A stretch of 64,000 bases of DNA, from contig NZ_JAHKKG010000005.1 in assembly GCF_018829635.1 (NCBI RefSeq), positions 496,001 to 560,000 of the forward strand, in the 5' to 3' direction. Position numbers and translations under genes: made by a program. Under the pieces are notes generated by a model. That model saw only the letters and a program-made list of their open reading frames with translations. It was not told the DNA's origin and ran no database searches. Numbering within the stretch: position 1 is the stretch's first letter; every line of letters starts with the position of its first letter. Positions 60,369 to 64,000 of this stretch are shown piece after piece. Origin of the DNA: Paractinoplanes bogorensis. GTDB lineage: Bacteria; Actinomycetota; Actinomycetes; Mycobacteriales; Micromonosporaceae.

Positions 60369-61799
60369 TCAGACGGCGGCGCCGAACCAGCGGGTCAGGC
60401 TGTGCCGAAGTGACGGCTGGTCCTCGCCGGCCCAGGCGACGTGGCCGTCGGGGCGCAGCAGCACAGCGGGCTCGTCCAGTTCCTCGCTGACGTCGGCGAC
60501 GTGGTCGACCCGGTCGGCCCATCCGCCCGCGGACAGGCGGCCGGTCTGGTCGAGCAGCAGCCCGCGCCCGCCACGCATCAGCTCGAACAACCGGCCGCTC
60601 TTCAGCCGGATATCGCGCAGGCGCCGCCCGACCAGGTCGGTTCCACTGCCGAAGTCGTAGCGGACGTCGATCGCGGTGATGCGCTCGATGAAGTAGCGGT
60701 TCACCTCGTCGAGATCCATGAGCCTGGAGAGCAACCGGCGCACCGCCTGCGGGCCGGGTTCGGTCGACAGCACCTGCATCTGGGCCCGGGTCAGGTCGAG
60801 CACGTCGGCGGCGACCGGGCGGCGTTCCTGCTCGTAGGTGTCGAGCAACAGGTCCGGAGCCCGGCCGGTGACCGTCGCGGCCAGTTTCCAGCCCAGGTTG
60901 AACGCGTCCTGCAGACCCAGGTTGAGCCCTTGGCCGCCGACCGGGGGATGGACGTGCGCGGCGTCGCCGGCCAGCAGCACCCGGCCGTCCCGGTAACGCT
61001 CGGCCAGCCGGGTGGCGTCACCGAACCGGGACAGCCAGCGCGGCTCGTGGACGCCGAAATCGGTGCCCGCGACCGCGCGCAGCTGTCGGCGGAAATCGTC
61101 CAGCGTGGGAGCGGTCGTGCGGTCCTCGGCGACCCCGTCGGCCGGTACGACCACCCGGTAGAACCCGTCCCCGAGTGGCCCGAGCCCGAACGCCTTCTGC
61201 GTGCGGCGGACCTCGGCCACCCGGGCGGCGATCTGCTCGGCGGGCATGTCGGCGCGCATCTCGCCGAGCAGCGTCTCGACCCGGGCCGGATCGCCCGGGA
61301 ACCCGATGCCGAGCAGCTTGCGTACCGTGCTGCGGCCGCCGTCGCATCCGGCCAGGAAACGAGCACTCACGAGGTCGCCACCGGCCAGCCGGACGGTGAC
61401 ACCGGTGTCGTCCTGGTCGAGGCCGGTCACCTCGGCGCCGCGCCGGATGTCGGCGCCCAGCGCGACGGCGTGGTCGGCCAGGATCCGGTCGGTCTTCGGT
61501 TGCGGGATGGCCAGGATGTAGCCGTGTGCCGTGTCCAGGTGCTGCGGCCACGGCTTCTCGATCCCCGCGAAGTACCCGCCCGCCTGGAACGTATGACCCT
61601 GCTCGAGGAACGTGCCGAGCAGGCCGCGCTGATCCATGATCTCGATGCTGCGGACGTGCAGTCCGAGCGAGCGCACCACCGGCGTGGGTCGCGGCTCGCG
61701 GTCGAGCACCAGAACGTCCACGCCGTGCAGTCGGAGCTCGGCCGCGAGCATCAGACCGGTCGGACCGGCACCCACCACGATCACGTCGAAATCAGCCAC
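60369..61799 (-). CDS. FAD-dependent aromatic hydroxylase-type monooxygenase
   Basis: The 476-residue class A flavoprotein monooxygenase (PheA/TfdB/RdmE type) has IVVGAGPTGLMLAAELRLHG (FAD binding), AGCDGGRSTVRKLLG (DG motif) and RVLLAGDAAHVHPPVGGQG (GD motif). A C-terminal thioredoxin-like tail follows, as in aromatic polyketide hydroxylases and rifampicin monooxygenases. GTG at 61799 has a G-rich ribosome site (8 Gs) upstream. Substrate unknown; rifamycin inactivation or polyketide tailoring are options. Confidence 0.88.
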   Translation of the reverse strand: MADFDVIVVGAGPTGLMLAAELRLHGVDVLVLDREPRPTPVVRSLGLHVRSIEIMDQRGLLGTFLEQGHTFQAGGYFAGIEKPWPQHLDTAHGYILAIPQPKTDRILADHAVALGADIRRGAEVTGLDQDDTGVTVRLAGGDLVSARFLAGCDGGRSTVRKLLGIGFPGDPARVETLLGEMRADMPAEQIAARVAEVRRTQKAFGLGPLGDGFYRVVVPADGVAEDRTTAPTLDDFRRQLRAVAGTDFGVHEPRWLSRFGDATRLAERYRDGRVLLAGDAAHVHPPVGGQGLNLGLQDAFNLGWKLAATVTGRAPDLLLDTYEQERRPVAADVLDLTRAQMQVLSTEPGPQAVRRLLSRLMDLDEVNRYFIERITAIDVRYDFGSGTDLVGRRLRDIRLKSGRLFELMRGGRGLLLDQTGRLSAGGWADRVDHVADVSEELDEPAVLLRPDGHVAWAGEDQPSLRHSLTRWFGAAV

Positions 61800-61929
61800 G
61801 AGACGGTTCCCCCCCCGCACATAGTTCGCGAACGCCACGATTCTGCGTCCGGGCCCGGGTCTTGCCGCAAGCCCCGGTGTCCGGTATACGTTGGGAGAGC
61901 GGGAAGAACCGCACTTCAGACCACAAACA

Positions 61930-61961
61930 CGAACGCCCCGGCCGACCGGCCGGGGCGTTCG
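61930..61961 (-). terminator. Strong hairpin terminator
   Basis: CGAACGCCCCGGCC at 61930-61943 pairs with its exact complement at 61948-61961 around a GACC loop, just 2 bases after the stop of the membrane-protein gene. A T-rich TGTTTGTGG follows in the minus-strand direction. Confidence 0.8.
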
Positions 61962-61963
61962 GT

Positions 61964-62602
61964 TTACTTCTTGCCCTTCTTGCCCTTCTTGCCCTCGGGC
62001 GGCGGCGTCGGCAACTTGGGCGCGCTCTTGGCGTAGTCGACGACGATCGGCTTGCCGATACGGACAAGTTCGCGCGCTCGTTTACGCACGTCCTCGGCGC
62101 TGGTGTGCTTGCCGGCCGGCACGTGGATGGCCACATTGCCGACGAAGCGCAGCAGGTCGTTGACCGTTCCCGGGAAGATGTTGCACAGTTCGGCCGCGGC
62201 GAGCAGTTGCGACTCGGGGACAGCGGCCACGTAGTCGGACAAGCCCGCGTCCCACGCCTTGGCGTGCACCAGGTAGCCGGCCGGGAGCATTCCGGGTCCG
62301 CCCAGGTCGGCCAGCAGCTTGGTGCGGTCGCCCTTCTCCGGCTTGGCGTTGAGCACCATCCAGACGAAGCCGACGCCACCGAGCAGACCGACGGTGACGA
62401 GCGCGGCGGTGGCCGAGCCGGCACCCTTGAGGATCACCACGAACAGGACGACCAGAATGAGCGCACCGGCCATCATCTCGGCCGTTCCGTCACGGGCCTC
62501 GGAGTCCTCGGAACTGTCGACGGCACGCGAGATAACGCCGTCGTAGATCCGGTCCTCCGGCTGCCACCGGTCGTCGCGGACCGGCAGAGTCCGCTGGGCC
62601 AT
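61964..62602 (-). CDS. Membrane protein with Lys-rich tail
   Basis: The 212-residue protein has two adjacent membrane helices (~43-62 and ~65-84), an alpha-helical cytoplasmic domain (MLPAGYLVHAKAWDAGLSDY, ELCNIFPGTVNDLLRFVGN) and the basic ending KKGKKGKK. GGAAGGA lies 7 bases before the ATG. I do not recognise a family. A strong terminator follows directly. Confidence 0.75.
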   Translation of the reverse strand: MAQRTLPVRDDRWQPEDRIYDGVISRAVDSSEDSEARDGTAEMMAGALILVVLFVVILKGAGSATAALVTVGLLGGVGFVWMVLNAKPEKGDRTKLLADLGGPGMLPAGYLVHAKAWDAGLSDYVAAVPESQLLAAAELCNIFPGTVNDLLRFVGNVAIHVPAGKHTSAEDVRKRARELVRIGKPIVVDYAKSAPKLPTPPPEGKKGKKGKK

Positions 62603-62805
62603 GGGCGGGGTCCTTCCTCACAGGTCGCCGAATTGCGATACCCCGCTATCGGTCGGCGCCCCGCCCTTCTTTACGCCTTCACGGCCGCGCTTGGCTGCTC
62701 TACGGGTGCAGTACGGCTGCACGCTGTTCTCCCAGCCGCACGCATTCTCCCGGCCGCACGGCCTTCTTGCGGCCGTACGCCATCCCCACGCAGCCGCGCC
62801 CTTCG

Positions 62806-63147
62806 CTACTCCTCGACGCAGAACTCGTTGCCCTCGGGATCGCGCAGCACGACCAGCCCGTCGACCTCCCACGCGAACGTTGCTCCCAGCTCCGTCAACC
62901 GCTCGACCTCGGCCGCCACGTCACCGCCGGGCGCCCGCAGGTCGAAATGCAGGCGCAGCTTGCTCTCCTTGGGCTCGGGAACGCGCTGGAACCACAGGTT
63001 CGGTCCACCCCAGCCCGGCGCCTCCACGAACGCCTTGGCCTCGGTGGCGTCCTCGTCCAGTTCCCCGCCGAGCGTCGCCGCCCAGAAACGCGCAACCACG
63101 AGCGCGTCCGCGCAGTCGAAGGTCAAGCTTTTGACGTACGCGGGCAT
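62806..63147 (-). CDS. VOC (glyoxalase/bleomycin-resistance) family protein
   Basis: The 113-residue single-domain VOC protein has YVKSLTFDCADALVVARFW at the N-terminus and the ending LVVLRDPEGNEFCVEE with the metal-binding Glu. ATG at 63147 overlaps the stop of the nitroreductase gene by 1 base (GTG at 63150 is the alternative), so it is coupled. The Ser/Glu-rich middle gives no hint of substrate. Confidence 0.87.
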   Translation of the reverse strand: MPAYVKSLTFDCADALVVARFWAATLGGELDEDATEAKAFVEAPGWGGPNLWFQRVPEPKESKLRLHFDLRAPGGDVAAEVERLTELGATFAWEVDGLVVLRDPEGNEFCVEE

Positions 63148-63782
63148 CACGAATACCGCTCGTGGAAGACAACTTCGCTCAACGGCCGGCGCTTCGGCTG
63201 CGACCACTTGCCGCGCTCCGGATAGCCGAGCGGGATGAGCGCCATGGTCAGCGCGTTGTCGGGCAGACCGAGCAGCTCCCGTACGCCGTCCTCGTGCCCC
63301 GCATACAGTGTGGTCAACGTGGAGCCGATGCCGTAGGCCCGCGCGGCCAGCATGAGCTGCTGCACAGCACCGTAGATGGACGAACCCAGCCGCGGATTGG
63401 CCGACTTCCGCGCCCCGATCAGCACCGGGAAGATCCACACCGGCGCTTCTTCGAGGTGGGCCGCCAGGTGGTCGGCCGCCCGGAACGACGCCGCACTCAT
63501 CCCCTGCGGATCGTCCGCGTTGAGGATCTGCTCGCGTCGCGACCCGTAGTTCTTCTCCCACCCTTCGCGATACCACTCGGCGATCTGCCGCTTGACCTCC
63601 GCGTCGCGCACCACGATCCACGCCCACTGCTGGCTGTTGCCACCGCTGGGCCCACGAACAGCAGCATCGAGAATCGCCGTGACGACATCGTCCTCGATCG
63701 GCCGCGTGGACAGATAGCGGCGAGCAGGCGTCGAATGCAGCGCCTCGAGCAGGGGCAGGCTCCGCGGATCTTCAGTTGACAT
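63147..63782 (-). CDS. Nitroreductase-family protein
   Basis: The 211-residue FMN-dependent nitroreductase fold has STRPIEDDVVTAILDAAVRGPSGGNSQQW near the N-terminus (FMN phosphate binding), SSIYGAVQQLMLAARAYGIGS and LIPLGYPERGKWSQPKRRPL at the end. It reduces nitro compounds, quinones or flavins; the substrate is unknown. TAGGGT 6 bases before the ATG suggests a leaderless mRNA. Confidence 0.9.
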   Translation of the reverse strand: MSTEDPRSLPLLEALHSTPARRYLSTRPIEDDVVTAILDAAVRGPSGGNSQQWAWIVVRDAEVKRQIAEWYREGWEKNYGSRREQILNADDPQGMSAASFRAADHLAAHLEEAPVWIFPVLIGARKSANPRLGSSIYGAVQQLMLAARAYGIGSTLTTLYAGHEDGVRELLGLPDNALTMALIPLGYPERGKWSQPKRRPLSEVVFHERYS

Positions 63783-63788
63783 GACCGG

Positions 63789-63794
63789 ACCCTA
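63789..63794 (-). promoter_or_regulatory. Putative leaderless -10 element of the nitroreductase gene
   Basis: TAGGGT on the minus strand is separated by 6 bases from the ATG at 63782. Confidence 0.5.
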
Positions 63795-63878
63795 CCGCGA
63801 GCACTCACCCCACCGTCCGCAGCGCGCGATGTGCACAAACCGAGTCGTCGGGCTGTCGGTTGGGCGTGTTGCGGGTCG

Positions 63879-64000
63879 TCAGGCCGGGGTGCGGCCTGCG
63901 TATTCGCCGGATGGGCGGAAGCGGGACGGGCGGTCGGCGTACTCCTCCAAGGCGTGCGCGATCCAGCCGGCCGTGCGGGCCACGGCGAAGATTGTCTCGC
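63879..64000 (-). CDS. Citrate synthase, C-terminal end (cut by window edge)
   Basis: The last 40 codons read ETIFAVARTAGWIAHALEEY followed by ADRPSRFRPSGEYAGRTPA and a stop. This is the typical ending of an actinobacterial citrate synthase (GWIAH.LEE). The rest lies beyond the right edge. Confidence 0.85.
   Translation of the reverse strand, partial: ETIFAVARTAGWIAHALEEYADRPSRFRPSGEYAGRTPA

Noticed and set aside
62618..62872. Small open frames between the membrane-protein and VOC genes
   Set aside because: No ribosome site or likeness; repeated GCCGCACG-type words only.
1..64000. rRNA, tRNA, prophage or plasmid-origin features
   Set aside because: None of the conserved tRNA/rRNA blocks, integrases or replication genes was seen on either strand by eye; a dedicated scan was not possible.

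Overview
The window is about 72% G+C by eye, with strong third-position G/C bias, frequent GTG and TTG starts, and 4-base stop/start overlaps inside operons. Mycothiol-type and FAD/P450 accessory enzymes, chemotaxis receptors and the frequent octamer CCGTACGG suggest a Micromonosporaceae actinomycete, probably Actinoplanes-like. The genus is an inference. I saw no rRNA, tRNA, transposase, phage gene or CRISPR array.

Layout. 1-2289: the N-terminal membrane domain of a sensor cut by the window edge, then an AidB-type acyl-CoA dehydrogenase. 2386-8296: two dynamin-type GTPases running into a convergent membrane-anchored Hsp70 that carries a beta-propeller tail. 8450-11937: a GH92 alpha-mannosidase that appears to start at ATT, and a GT4 glycosyltransferase. 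11938-12716: a repeat-rich non-coding gap. 12717-19498: an accessory block with a kinase-like APH gene, a truncated SUKH-like gene, two convergent P450s, a secreted trypsin-like protease, a DinB-fold protein and an enterochelin-esterase gene with an apparent frameshift. 19568-23094: the split proton-translocating transhydrogenase operon, divergent from an acetoacetate-decarboxylase-like gene. 23315-26431: two chemotaxis-type receptors, one membrane-bound and one soluble. 26480-32161: a class III aminotransferase, an LTA-synthase-like sulfatase and a phosphoketolase. 32316-33646: a two-gene island of visibly lower G+C and unknown function.

33801-40368: acetyltransferases, a GGDEF-EAL protein whose sensor is a paralogue of the one at the left edge, membrane proteins, a glyoxalase pseudogene and an isochorismatase-family hydrolase. 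40518-43744: a surface beta-propeller protein followed by an ECF sigma factor and its zinc-finger anti-sigma factor. 43741-47494: a three-gene operon (hydrolase, ketopantoate-reductase/rhodanese fusion, FAD-linked oxidase) on the minus strand. 47636-54137: a LysR regulator and a complete taurine/alkanesulfonate use cluster (permease, binding protein, ATPase, TauD dioxygenase, lipoprotein, SsuD monooxygenase). 54124-64000: an MMPL exporter and a MarR regulator sharing an operator, a TPR protein, a second MarR/ABC-exporter pair with its own operator, an FAD monooxygenase, a membrane protein with a strong terminator, a VOC protein, a nitroreductase and the end of a citrate synthase.

Two themes recur. 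Many genes lack a Shine-Dalgarno sequence and instead have a TANNNT -10 hexamer 6-7 bases before the start codon, as expected of leaderless mRNAs. Convergent genes are packed so tightly that their 3' ends often overlap.
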